Assembly: GCA_024281135.1 (NCBI GenBank)
Contig: JAMXLG010000287.1
Location: 1-30,991, forward strand
Origin: Vulcanimicrobiia bacterium
Lineage (GTDB): Bacteria; Eremiobacterota; Eremiobacteria; Baltobacterales; Baltobacteraceae
Reading direction: 5' to 3'
Length of the DNA stretch: 30,991 nt
The translations under genes and the position numbers were made by a program. The notes under the pieces are model-generated. The model was given only the letters and a program-made list of their open reading frames with translations. It was not told the origin of the DNA and did not search any database. Shown here piece by piece: positions 1 to 7,527 of this stretch. Each line of letters begins with the position of its first letter. The first letter of the stretch is position 1.

Positions 1-1
1 T

Positions 2-220
2 CGCTCGTCCCTATCAAAGCGCGGCATAGGCACAGGTGTGTATTATCCGACTCCGTTGCATCTGAACCCGCTGTTTTCAGGGCTTGGATATTCGCCGTCA
101 GATTTCCCAATTTCAAACTACGTCGCCAAACACGTGTTGGCGTTGCCGGTTCATCCCTTACTGCGAGAAGAGGATGTTCGGATCGTCGCAAACGCGATTA
201 GGGAAGGATTAGGAGCATAG
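2..220 (+). CDS. DegT/DnrJ/EryC1/StrS-type sugar aminotransferase, C-terminal fragment
   Basis: Only the last ~72 codons are in the window; the frame is open to the left edge and ends at TAG 218-220. The visible part includes RGIGTGVYYPTPLHL, a DFP segment and LALPVHPLL. This matches the C-terminal signature of PLP-dependent sugar aminotransferases that aminate a keto-sugar nucleotide (the WlbC/WbpE, ArnB and DesI families). The catalytic lysine and PLP pocket lie outside the window. The stop overlaps the GTG start of the next gene (TAGTG), so the two are translationally coupled. The neighbours, a Gfo/Idh dehydrogenase and a hexapeptide acetyltransferase, suggest it aminates the 3-keto sugar in a UDP-2,3-diacetamido-sugar pathway. 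That substrate assignment is inferred from context. A GTG at 38 is internal, not the real start. Confidence 0.88.
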   Translation, partial: RSSLSKRGIGTGVYYPTPLHLNPLFSGLGYSPSDFPISNYVAKHVLALPVHPLLREEDVRIVANAIREGLGA

Positions 221-1209
221 TGCCCATTGCAAAGACGCGAGTCGCAGTCGTAGGGTACGGCGCAATCGGCCGCCATCACGCACGAAACCTCGCCTCGATG
301 GGCAACGTCGATTTCGTCGGCGTGGCGGATTCGAGCGAACTAGCGCGGGCAGACGCCGCGCAACAAGGTTTCGCCGTTTTTGACTCACTTGAGCGCGTCA
401 TAGATGCGGGCACCGATGCGGTTGTTTTAAGTGTTCCGACGGCGTTACACGCCGATTATGCGCTGCAGTGCATCGATGCTGGCGTTCCGATGTTGATAGA
501 AAAGCCGATCGCAATGACGACTGAGAGCGGTGCGCAGATCATCGAGCTCGCTAGACGGCGAAGCGTTCCACTCATGGTCGGATATGTCGAGCGGTATAAT
601 TCGGCGGTTGTCGCTTTGCGAAACTTCATGCGTGAGGGTGGGCTCGGCAACGTTTACGGAATCAGCGCTCGTAGGGTCGGCACAATGCCGGCTCGGATCA
701 AAGATGCGAATGTTCTAATCGACATCGGCGTACATGATATTGATTTGGCTGCGTTCCTCCTAGATTGTGACCTCTCGCTAAAGTCGGCCCAAGGCGGACG
801 AGCGAGGTTAACCGATCGACTAGACTTCGCTTTCTTAGCTTTGCAAGGTCAAAGCGTTCCTATTCATATCGAATCAAATTGGATCACACCGGTTAAAGCA
901 CGAGAGGTATTCGTAACCGGAGAAAACGGCCTATGCCACGTGGACTATGTAACGCAGTCGGTGCGGTTCGCAGCGGCACGTGAGTTTCCCGTCGTTCGGA
1001 CATTCGAAGGTGTGGTCGATCAGTACCAAGCGGGGGAGTTCGTTGTTTTACCACATGAGCGCGAAGAACCGCTACGCCGTGAATTGCGAACATTCGTGGC
1101 AGGGATCCGTGACGGAGATCTGCCCAATCCGGAGCTTTCGCTGGTTTCGCTACGAATCGCGGAAGAGGCTACTGCAATGATCGACGCAAACAATCACGTC
1201 AACGTCTAA
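220..1209 (+). CDS. Gfo/Idh/MocA family NAD(P)-dependent sugar dehydrogenase (WlbA/WbpB-like)
   Basis: This is a 329-residue cytoplasmic oxidoreductase, the usual length for the family. An N-terminal Rossmann fold shows GYGAIG (residues 12-17). The family's EKP motif is at 94-96; its lysine normally sits in the active site. A DIGVHDID segment lies in the second, alpha/beta domain near residue 170. The family oxidises or reduces sugar carbons with NAD(P). The aminotransferase before it and acetyltransferase after it suggest oxidation of the C3 hydroxyl of a UDP-GlcNAc-type sugar, as in WlbA/WbpB; the exact substrate is inference. The GTG start overlaps the preceding stop. Codons such as TTA, CTA, GTA and AGG are noticeably more frequent than in the central metabolic genes downstream, as is common in transferred polysaccharide loci. 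Confidence 0.9.
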   Translation: MPIAKTRVAVVGYGAIGRHHARNLASMGNVDFVGVADSSELARADAAQQGFAVFDSLERVIDAGTDAVVLSVPTALHADYALQCIDAGVPMLIEKPIAMTTESGAQIIELARRRSVPLMVGYVERYNSAVVALRNFMREGGLGNVYGISARRVGTMPARIKDANVLIDIGVHDIDLAAFLLDCDLSLKSAQGGRARLTDRLDFAFLALQGQSVPIHIESNWITPVKAREVFVTGENGLCHVDYVTQSVRFAAAREFPVVRTFEGVVDQYQAGEFVVLPHEREEPLRRELRTFVAGIRDGDLPNPELSLVSLRIAEEATAMIDANNHVNV

Positions 1210-1222
1210 CGGCGAGAGAAGC

Positions 1223-1810
1223 ATGAACAACGTTCAAAACCCTGCCTTCGTGCACGAATCGGCGACAATTGAGCCGAACGTCGTGCTCGGTAACGATACA
1301 AAGATCTGGCACGACGCGCAAGTTCGTACCCGAGCGATCATCGGCGAACGATGCGTTATCGGAAAGGGCGTCTTCATCGATTTCGACGTTGTGATAGGCG
1401 ACGATTGCAAGGTCCAAAATTTTGCATGCGTCTATCACGGCGTCGAGCTCAAGCGCGGCGTCTTCGTTGGCCCGCACGTGGTCTTCACGAACGATCTGCG
1501 ACCCAGGGCAACCGATCCGAACTTTGCGCCCTTACGAGATGGCGACTGGGAGGTGGGCCTTACGACGGTTGACGATGGAGCAGCTATCGGCGCGAACAGC
1601 ACGATAATCGCAGGCACGAAAATCGGCGCCTGGGCAATGGTCGGCGCCGGTAGTGTGGTCACAAAGGACGTGGCGCCATATTCGCTCGTGATTGGGAACC
1701 CGGCTCGTCACCATGCTTGGTTGTGCCGATGCGGTCGTAAGGTCGATCAGCCTTCGTGCGAACGCTGTGGACCGCTTCCCATCGATCACCCGCTCGCGTC
1801 TAAGGCATGA
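1223..1810 (+). CDS. Left-handed beta-helix (hexapeptide) N-acetyltransferase with C-terminal Cys4 knuckle, WlbB/WbpD-like
   Basis: This 195-residue protein carries hexapeptide repeats across residues ~12-160 (for example IGERCVIGKGVFIDFDVVIGDDC and GANSTIIAGTKIG). These form the trimeric beta-helix of acetyl-CoA-dependent sugar acyltransferases. After the GNPAR turn the tail has C168, C170, C179 and C182, a small probable zinc knuckle seen in a subset of these enzymes. The ATG is preceded by GAGAG. The likely role is N-acetylation of the amino group installed by the upstream aminotransferase, giving a di-N-acetylated UDP-sugar for surface polysaccharide. The stop overlaps the next start (ATGA). 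The family call is strong; the precise acceptor sugar is inferred. Confidence 0.9.
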   Translation: MNNVQNPAFVHESATIEPNVVLGNDTKIWHDAQVRTRAIIGERCVIGKGVFIDFDVVIGDDCKVQNFACVYHGVELKRGVFVGPHVVFTNDLRPRATDPNFAPLRDGDWEVGLTTVDDGAAIGANSTIIAGTKIGAWAMVGAGSVVTKDVAPYSLVIGNPARHHAWLCRCGRKVDQPSCERCGPLPIDHPLASKA

Positions 1811-2655
1811 GTGACGCAAGCGTCGCCGTGATCATGCCGACGTTCAACTCGGCGCGATACCTTGAGCGATGCCTCTTATCCTTTGAAAGCCAAACATACG
1901 CGAATTGGACGTTGTACTGCATCGATCGCGGCAGTACCGACGCGACCCTTGAGATTCTTGAGAGAACGGCATCGCGCTGGGACCGCCTAAAGATCATGGG
2001 CGGCGGCAACGAGCGCACGTCTCAGATAAACGTAGGCGTTAGGGCGTCGACGAGTGATTTCATCTACTACACTGCTTCGGACTTTTTCGTCGATGCAACG
2101 CTCCTTGAAGACGCCGTGCGAGCATGTGAAGCGTCAGATTCGGACGGCGCCTGGATTAATTGTATATCCTACGGGTCCGGATTTTGGGCGAGGGTACGCA
2201 ACTTGGAACGCTCGACGTACTTTGGCAGCGAGAAGTTCGAGGGCGTTCGGTTCTTCCGTCGTGACGTTTATTTGAGAGTAGGCGGTTACGACGACAACGT
2301 GCCGATTTTTGAAGAGTACGATCTTCAGGACAGAATGCTTGGGGCTGGAGCTCGTTTGACTCGCGTTACGACGAGTGCCGAGTATCACATGGGTGAACCG
2401 GAGTCGCTCGTGGAGATCGTTAGAAAGTCGTATTACTACGGCACCCAATATGTTGCGCTGCTAGAAAAGCAGCGGACCGGAGCGCTTCGCCACGCAAACC
2501 CGATTCGTAGCAGTTTTTTCCGCCACTGGCAGACGTTTCTGAAAAGCCCTTTGTTGACGGCGGGATTCATCGTGATGCTTGCGGCAAAATATGGTGCAGG
2601 CGCCGCGGGAGCGCTGACCGCGGTGTGGCGCAAGGCGCTCCGTAGTAACGCGTAA
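1807..2655 (+). CDS. Family 2 glycosyltransferase
   Basis: The protein has 282 residues. The N-terminus (VAVIMPTFNSARYLERCLLSFESQTY, then DRGSTDATLEIL) is the GT-A nucleotide-binding fold of family GT2. The nucleotide-sugar-binding acidic cluster appears as TASDFF near residue 90, and an FEEYDLQDRM segment near 165 matches the catalytic ED region. A hydrophobic stretch at about 245-275 probably anchors the protein to the inner face of the cytoplasmic membrane. It would transfer one sugar to a lipid-linked or glycan acceptor; donor and acceptor cannot be read from sequence. It overlaps the upstream acetyltransferase by 4 bp, and its TAA overlaps the ATG of the next gene, so it belongs to the same operon. 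Confidence 0.9.
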   Translation: MSDASVAVIMPTFNSARYLERCLLSFESQTYANWTLYCIDRGSTDATLEILERTASRWDRLKIMGGGNERTSQINVGVRASTSDFIYYTASDFFVDATLLEDAVRACEASDSDGAWINCISYGSGFWARVRNLERSTYFGSEKFEGVRFFRRDVYLRVGGYDDNVPIFEEYDLQDRMLGAGARLTRVTTSAEYHMGEPESLVEIVRKSYYYGTQYVALLEKQRTGALRHANPIRSSFFRHWQTFLKSPLLTAGFIVMLAAKYGAGAAGALTAVWRKALRSNA

Positions 2656-3551
2656 TGGCCGACTTCGCTGAGCCGCTGAGGCAGAGGTTGGTAAACGTCT
2701 GCTGCGACCTGTGTGGCTCAGATTCTACGCGAACCGTTATGCGGAAGCGCGCGGTGTTATTCCAACATGACTTTTCGATTGTCCAGTGCAGGGTGTGTCG
2801 CCATATTTACGTTAATCCCCGGCTAAAAGACGACACGATCGATAGTCTCTACGATGAGGATTACTACGAGGGCAGAGGGTTCGACCGGACGATTCGATAT
2901 ACGGCGCGTGAGCCGGACGATTATGTGCTAGAGAAGTATCGCGACGAACTCGAGACCATTCGTGGCGCACTAGGTGGGACATTGTCGTCTAAGGCAACGT
3001 TGGACGTAGGATGCGGCTCGGGAGCGTTTGTTCGAGCTTTACGACTAGCAGGCGCCGAAGCGTGGGGATTCGATTCGTCCCCCTATTCGTCCAAGCTGGC
3101 AATTGCTAACGGCGCCCCATTGATAGCGGCGAACATCGGCGAGTTGGTCAGATACGAGGGACAGTACGACCTCGTAAGCGCAATTGAAGTCATCGAGCAC
3201 ACAACATCACCGCTGGAATTTCTAGTATCCATCCGGCGACTGCTAAGGCCGGGAGGCGTGCTCTTCCTCGAAACCGGCAATTGGAACTTGGTGCGCCTTG
3301 TGCCGGGCACGCCATATGTTATGCCCGAGGGTCACCTCCATTACTTCAATCCCAAAACGCTTTCAGCGTTCCTCGCGAAAGCGGGCTTCGAAGTATTGCG
3401 CCCCATGAATTACACATGGGCCGGCTGGAGATTGGTCGGGAAACGCCTGGGTCCCATAGGTGCATCCGCTTCTCGAGTAGCGGCAGCGGCTGCACGCACC
3501 CTCGTTCCGGTGTTCGGGCCGTTTCCGCTTGGGCGGCGACCAGGTTCCTAA
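2655..3551 (+). CDS. Class I SAM-dependent methyltransferase with N-terminal zinc ribbon
   Basis: The 298-residue protein begins with two Cys pairs (CDLCG near residue 17 and CRVC near 48), a probable structural zinc site. An S-adenosylmethionine domain follows, with LDVGCGSGAFVRAL near residue 115, an acidic loop (GFDSS) and the post-motif segment LRPGGVLFLET near 200. This architecture is common in O-antigen, capsule and spore-coat sugar loci, where it methylates a sugar or a glycan end. The gene is last in the forward sugar operon (its ATG overlaps the previous TAA) and converges on another methyltransferase 10 bp downstream. I see no intrinsic terminator between the two. The acceptor is unknown. 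Confidence 0.88.
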   Translation: MADFAEPLRQRLVNVCCDLCGSDSTRTVMRKRAVLFQHDFSIVQCRVCRHIYVNPRLKDDTIDSLYDEDYYEGRGFDRTIRYTAREPDDYVLEKYRDELETIRGALGGTLSSKATLDVGCGSGAFVRALRLAGAEAWGFDSSPYSSKLAIANGAPLIAANIGELVRYEGQYDLVSAIEVIEHTTSPLEFLVSIRRLLRPGGVLFLETGNWNLVRLVPGTPYVMPEGHLHYFNPKTLSAFLAKAGFEVLRPMNYTWAGWRLVGKRLGPIGASASRVAAAAARTLVPVFGPFPLGRRPGS

Positions 3552-3561
3552 TTCCGGCGGT

Positions 3562-4332
3562 CTATGCTAATTGGGAAGTTGGCTCCGCGGCGCGGCGAAG
3601 CTCAATTGCCAAGAAATGCGCGTGACGCGGATCGACTCGCGAAGCAAAACGCGAAGCTTTTCCCCAAAGCGGCGCGTAGCCCGACGTGGCGTAGCGCGTA
3701 ACGACGAATCCAGCCTTTTCGGCGCCGTCCCGTAGTGCGGCATAGGCGAGTACGCGAACGTGCCCGACGACGCCAACGACACCTCCTTCAGATACCTGGT
3801 CCAATACCGTTTCGTCGGCGACGCAATCCGTATGAACTGCGAACGGATTCCCGACGGATTGCCCGTCAAAGAAAGACGAAGAGAAAGGCTGTAGGCCCAA
3901 TACGAGCGCTGCGATGTTGGCCCAGCTGCTGAGATTCTCGGTAAGGACAACGGCGGTGCCGCCGGGCTTCAACACGCGGTAGATTTCTTCTAAGTAGAAG
4001 CGGGTGCGATGCATGTGCTCTATGTTCTGACTGGAGATGACCGCATCACACTCACGATCGAGTACAGGCCAGTGTAAGCTTAAATCACACTTCCGTCCGT
4101 CGATGCCTTTCTCGCGCGCAAGCCGGAGCTCCGAGTCTCCGTACTCCAATCCGATGATTTGCGATGCTCGCGCAGCACGAGCCCAGCGCAGCGTGAGGTC
4201 GCCTGATCCACAGCCAACGTCGAGGAGCGTTTTTGCTGGACTTCCCTCTCTGAGGAACTGTTCGCCTAAAGCGTCGCAATCTTGACGCCCTGCAATATAG
4301 ATGTGAGCGGCGGTCTTTCTAAGCGATATCAT
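3562..4332 (-). CDS. Class I SAM-dependent methyltransferase (Methyltransf_11 type)
   Basis: This 256-residue protein has the SAM-binding motif LLDVGCGSGDLTLRWA near residue 36, the acidic GLEYG loop, DAVISSQNIEHMH (motif II) near 110 and YRVLKPGGTAVVLTEN (motif III) near 125. It is a soluble methyltransferase related to those that act on glycans or small molecules. It is convergent with the forward sugar operon and is the last gene of the long reverse run; a 47-bp A/T-rich spacer separates it from the 157-residue gene upstream. Because it faces the polysaccharide block, a role in glycan methylation is plausible but not shown. Codon use resembles the 1-3551 block, with relatively many A/T-ending codons. 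Confidence 0.85.
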   Translation of the reverse strand: MISLRKTAAHIYIAGRQDCDALGEQFLREGSPAKTLLDVGCGSGDLTLRWARAARASQIIGLEYGDSELRLAREKGIDGRKCDLSLHWPVLDRECDAVISSQNIEHMHRTRFYLEEIYRVLKPGGTAVVLTENLSSWANIAALVLGLQPFSSSFFDGQSVGNPFAVHTDCVADETVLDQVSEGGVVGVVGHVRVLAYAALRDGAEKAGFVVTRYATSGYAPLWGKASRFASRVDPRHAHFLAIELRRAAEPTSQLA

Positions 4333-4379
4333 TGTATACCGCGGAAAAGCAGCTCTTTTTTCTTAGTTACAAAGTTGAT

Positions 4380-4853
4380 TCAGTTTCTGTAGGTTTTGAT
4401 CTTATTGACGCCGGCCTGATGCATCGCGGCTTCGACAGCGTTGGTGTCCGCTTCGCTGCACTGATAGGCAACGACGACGCGGCCCTCGTCCAGCGCATCA
4501 TTGTAATTCGCACGTTCGTCGTCGGGAATCGGCAGAATCCCGACTTCGGCTTGAACGTATTCGTCGTTTAGAAAATCCAAGCCGCTGCCGCTGCTGGTAA
4601 GTCCCGGAACGCCGGTGCCACCACCGCTCGTCATGATCGCGGTATCCATACTGGCCAAAGTGCCAAAGTCATCGCCTGAGATCGACTGTCCGGGGTGGAT
4701 AAAATTCAGAAATGACTCGTCGTGCTCTTCCGTTGGCGCTTCGCGCGTAATGACGCTGAGCTTCGAGTGGTCGATGTTTGGAACGCCGCCGAGAATTTTC
4801 TCGAGTTCGGAGACATCGTTCGTCGGAACGATACCGGTAACGTAGCAAGGCAC
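4380..4853 (-). CDS. Acidic soluble protein of unknown function
   Basis: I do not recognise this 157-residue protein. It has no signal peptide, membrane segment or enzyme motif. The N-terminus (CYVTGIVPTNDVSELEKIL) and C-terminus (EGRVVVAYQCSEADTNAVEAAMHQAGVNKIKTY) each look like a small alpha/beta module. The second resembles the repeat found in bacterial general-stress proteins such as the YflT/YsnF groups. Between them is an acidic, Ser/Gly-rich linker (residues ~75-105). A role in stress or osmoprotection is only a guess. The start is GTG at 4853; its Shine-Dalgarno (GAAGGAG, 7 nt away) lies at the edge of a dispersed 22-bp repeat, described separately. It follows the aminotransferase stop by about 36 bp. 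Confidence 0.7.
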   Translation of the reverse strand: MPCYVTGIVPTNDVSELEKILGGVPNIDHSKLSVITREAPTEEHDESFLNFIHPGQSISGDDFGTLASMDTAIMTSGGGTGVPGLTSSGSGLDFLNDEYVQAEVGILPIPDDERANYNDALDEGRVVVAYQCSEADTNAVEAAMHQAGVNKIKTYRN

Positions 4854-4862
4854 GTTGTTACT

Positions 4863-4884
4863 CCTTCGACAGGCTCAGGATGAC
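4863..4884 (-). repeat. 22-bp dispersed repeat, copy 1, adjoining the RBS of the downstream gene
   Basis: The + strand reads CCTTCGACAGGCTCAGG then ATGAC, nearly identical to the copy at 14832-14853 (20 of 22 positions). It fills the gap between the aminotransferase stop (4890) and the GTG start at 4853. Read on the minus strand it ends in GTCGAAGG, and with the next two bases gives GAAGGAG, 7 nt before the start. The same core turns up in unrelated bacterial genomes, where it is often mistranslated as LRQAQG- or HPELVEG-like peptides; that is my recollection, not a search result. Confidence 0.8.
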
Positions 4885-4889
4885 GGTAG

Positions 4890-6098
4890 CTAGCGTTTGA
4901 AGTCGCGTACTGCGGCGGCCAAACGCAGGATGCCTTCTTGGATCTTTTCCTCGGAGGCGTTGGAGAAATTCAAGCGCATTCCGTCGTGGAAATCGCGGTT
5001 CGGATAGAAACTCACGCCGGGGACGAACACGACCTTCTCCTCCGCGGAAACTCTCAAAAGCGCTTCCGTGTCTACGCCCTCGACGGATGCCCACAAGAAC
5101 ATACCACCATTGGGGCGATTGAAACGTACGCCCGGCGGCATCATTTCGGAGAGCGCCTCGACCATGACATCGCGACGATGCGCGTATGTTTCGATAATGC
5201 GTTCAACGTGCGCATCAAATGCACGGCGCTTGCTGACGTAGCGATGGAAGACGTATTGCGCGAGCGATCCCGTTTGCAAGTCCGTCCCTTGTTTGGCGAG
5301 CGCAATTTTGTCGCGCACTTCGTGATCCGGAACTGCAAGCCACGCAACGCGCATACCCGGCGCCATGATTTTGCTCCCAGTCCCCAAGTAGATGACGCAC
5401 GCGGTTTTCGCAAGTGAAATGAGCGAGGGCAGATCTTCGCCTTCAAACCGCAGCTCACCGTATGGATCGTCCTCGACGATCGGGAGATCGAACTCTTCGC
5501 AGATGCGCACGAGCGCTTCGCGACGGTTCGCCGCGAGCGTGCGTCCCGTCGGGTTTTGGAAGTTCGGAACTAGATAGAGGAACTTCGGGAACGGATCGGC
5601 GTGTTCGAGCAGGCGCTCCAGCGACTCGGGGACGACGCCGTCCTCATCCGTCTCTACTGTTAGATAACGCGCTTGATACGCATCGAACGCTTGAATCGCG
5701 CCGAGGTACGATGGATTCTCGAGAACGACGTGATCGCCGGGATCGAGCAAAATCTTTCCGATCAAATCGAGGCCTTGTTGCGACCCGTTGACGATCAGAA
5801 TCTCACTCGGGTCGAACAGTTGGTGCAAACGGCCCGAAAGCCGATCTGCGACCCACGTACGCATTTCCGGAATGCCTTCGGTAACGCCGTACTGAAGCGC
5901 GGCCGCGCCGTACTCATCCATCACCTCTGCAGTGCACTGCGCAATCTCGCGCGTGGGGAAGAGTTCCGGCGCCGGCAATCCGCCGCCGAACGAGATCACG
6001 TCCGGTTGTTGGGTGACCTTCAGCATCTCGCGGATGGTAGAGGCCCGCAACCGGGCTGTGCGTTCGGCGAACTTCGCCGCGCGAGATACCGTCGTCAT
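4890..6098 (-). CDS. PLP-dependent aminotransferase, fold type I, LysN/2-aminoadipate aminotransferase-like
   Basis: The protein has 402 residues, the normal length for class I/II aminotransferases. It shows the family landmarks: SFGGGLP (36-42), YGVTEGIPEMR (70-80), the NPTGR substrate/PLP loop (182-186), VEDDPYGELRF (208-218), the Schiff-base lysine K243 in GTGSKIMAPGMR, and a C-terminal MRLNFSN segment whose Arg should bind the substrate carboxylate. It resembles LysN-type and MocR-domain aminotransferases acting on 2-aminoadipate, aromatic or branched amino acids; there is no N-terminal HTH, so it is an enzyme and not a MocR regulator. I see no Shine-Dalgarno before the ATG. It starts 14 bp after the upstream stop, so coupling is likely. 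Confidence 0.88.
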   Translation of the reverse strand: MTTVSRAAKFAERTARLRASTIREMLKVTQQPDVISFGGGLPAPELFPTREIAQCTAEVMDEYGAAALQYGVTEGIPEMRTWVADRLSGRLHQLFDPSEILIVNGSQQGLDLIGKILLDPGDHVVLENPSYLGAIQAFDAYQARYLTVETDEDGVVPESLERLLEHADPFPKFLYLVPNFQNPTGRTLAANRREALVRICEEFDLPIVEDDPYGELRFEGEDLPSLISLAKTACVIYLGTGSKIMAPGMRVAWLAVPDHEVRDKIALAKQGTDLQTGSLAQYVFHRYVSKRRAFDAHVERIIETYAHRRDVMVEALSEMMPPGVRFNRPNGGMFLWASVEGVDTEALLRVSAEEKVVFVPGVSFYPNRDFHDGMRLNFSNASEEKIQEGILRLAAAVRDFKR

Positions 6099-6112
6099 AA
6101 GGTGGATAGGTA

Positions 6113-6979
6113 TTAGCCGACGGGCATCGGGGGTCCGCCTATCGTTGGCCGCGGCGGAATGGCGCCCGGTGCAGAGGGTGTCTCAGGTACAAAGGTCAGG
6201 ATCACTGCGCCGAGCCCGACGAGCGCTGTAAGCAACGTTACCAGAACGCCGACGACGGGAACCAATTGGGCGGCCGTCAGGAGCGTCAGCCCGAGGACCA
6301 AAGCAACGAGCGGCGTCGGCGTCGCATTCGGGGAGAGCAGTTCGTAGAAACGACGTCCGACAAGGAGCGCGAGCGCGGCGGTACCGATGAATAACGCGGC
6401 CGCGAGCAACACGAACTCGACGAAGATCAACGGGATCAAGACGACCGTGATCGCGAGCAATACCGCGACCGGAATCACTGCGACCCAGCCGAAAAGTCCG
6501 GCGCCGGTCGCCAACGCGGGATGCTGTTCGAGGCGTCCAACCGCCATGCGCGTGCGCAACGGGAAGATCAAGAAGAAGAGCAACACGACGACACCCCATG
6601 CAACGTGCCACCACATGCGGCGATCGGGCGCGTACGTCTGCACCGAAGTTGCGTCGCCGGCCCACGGGACGATCGCGCGTGCAACATCTCCACCGACTGC
6701 GACGTGCTCCTGACCGTTGATCCGGCCGTCGCCGCGCAAGATGATGTTGCCGCCGACAACGTTGACGTCACCGTCAACGGTGCCTGCGACCGTTACGTCG
6801 CCGCCGACGACGTTGATGTCGCCTTCGACGACTTGTCCCGGTTCAACGACGACCGATCCGAAGTACGATCCGCCGTGATAAATGCTGCGCACTTCGGCTT
6901 GCGCAGTGCCGGTGGTAGCGAACGTTACGGCAAAGAACGCAGCGAGCAGCGAGACGACAAAAAGATGCGTTCTGTTCAT
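6113..6979 (-). CDS. Bactofilin-like (polymer-forming) exported membrane protein
   Basis: The 288-residue protein starts at ATG 6979, which overlaps the anti-sigma stop by 4 bp (ATGA). A signal peptide ends near AQA (residue ~28). Residues ~30-90 are a short run of beta-helix-like repeats, VVEGDINVVGGDVTVAGTVDG and onward, as in bactofilins and DUF583-type polymer-forming proteins. A juxtamembrane stretch with WWHVAWG follows, then four or five hydrophobic segments (~120-270) and a Pro-rich tail. Unlike cytosolic bactofilins, the repeat domain should face the periplasm. Its place as third gene of a sigma/anti-sigma operon suggests it is an envelope-stress target or part of the sensing chain; this is inference. 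Confidence 0.75.
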   Translation of the reverse strand: MNRTHLFVVSLLAAFFAVTFATTGTAQAEVRSIYHGGSYFGSVVVEPGQVVEGDINVVGGDVTVAGTVDGDVNVVGGNIILRGDGRINGQEHVAVGGDVARAIVPWAGDATSVQTYAPDRRMWWHVAWGVVVLLFFLIFPLRTRMAVGRLEQHPALATGAGLFGWVAVIPVAVLLAITVVLIPLIFVEFVLLAAALFIGTAALALLVGRRFYELLSPNATPTPLVALVLGLTLLTAAQLVPVVGVLVTLLTALVGLGAVILTFVPETPSAPGAIPPRPTIGGPPMPVG

Positions 6980-7527
6980 GGGGCCTCCGAGCGTGCCAGG
7001 ACCGCTGCCAATCGCGGGCGTACGAATCGATAGAAATAGATGAATGCACCGGCGAGCAATACATCGATGAAGAGTACGAAGCTCACAACGCCGACAACAG
7101 CCGGCGCGGCCGGGCCGACCCCGTGAGCAACGCCGGTTACCGTAGCAAACACGTTTGCTGCGCCCGACCATACTGCTGCGAGTGCGTGTTGAACGTATGC
7201 GACGCGGGGACCGAGGAGTGCAAAGGCACCACTCAGCGCGATCCATGCGGCGACGAGATAAAAGATCAATAGCGACCAGACGGACAACCGCCGCTCGACG
7301 GCAACCGGCGTCGTGCGTGCTTCCGCCATAACGGCGAACGTAAAATTGGCGGGAAGGTCGACGCTCTTCGTCGTCGCCATCAGTGCGTCGACGACGCGTA
7401 ACTCATTTACGAGTTCCGCGCACGCATCGCACGTCTTGAGATGTGCGGAAATCGCCGCCATCTGGCGCGGCGGCAGCGTCGCTTCAACGTAGCGGTCGAG
7501 CAGAACTTCACACCAGGAGCAGCGCAC
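6976..7527 (-). CDS. Zinc-finger (zf-HC2) transmembrane anti-sigma factor
   Basis: I place the start at GTG 7527, which has GGGGAGG just upstream and gives 183 residues; a longer upstream extension would run into the sigma gene and shows no homology signal. The N-terminus holds the ZAS zinc site, H29-x3-C33-x2-C36 plus C3 or C6, which binds region 2/4 of ECF sigma factors. Two membrane segments follow (VWSLLIFYLVAAWIALSGAF near 90-112 and a second near 150-175). The gene overlaps the sigma-factor stop by 20 bp and the next gene by 4 bp, so the three are co-transcribed and coupled. It should hold the sigma factor inactive at the membrane until an envelope signal arrives. Confidence 0.88.
   Translation of the reverse strand: MRCSWCEVLLDRYVEATLPPRQMAAISAHLKTCDACAELVNELRVVDALMATTKSVDLPANFTFAVMAEARTTPVAVERRLSVWSLLIFYLVAAWIALSGAFALLGPRVAYVQHALAAVWSGAANVFATVTGVAHGVGPAAPAVVGVVSFVLFIDVLLAGAFIYFYRFVRPRLAAVLARSEAP

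Noticed and set aside
3562..3950. Frameshifted remnant of the minus-strand methyltransferase
   Set aside because: The main frame 3562-4332 is intact from the SAM motif to the stop with normal spacing. The second minus frame is only a shadow.
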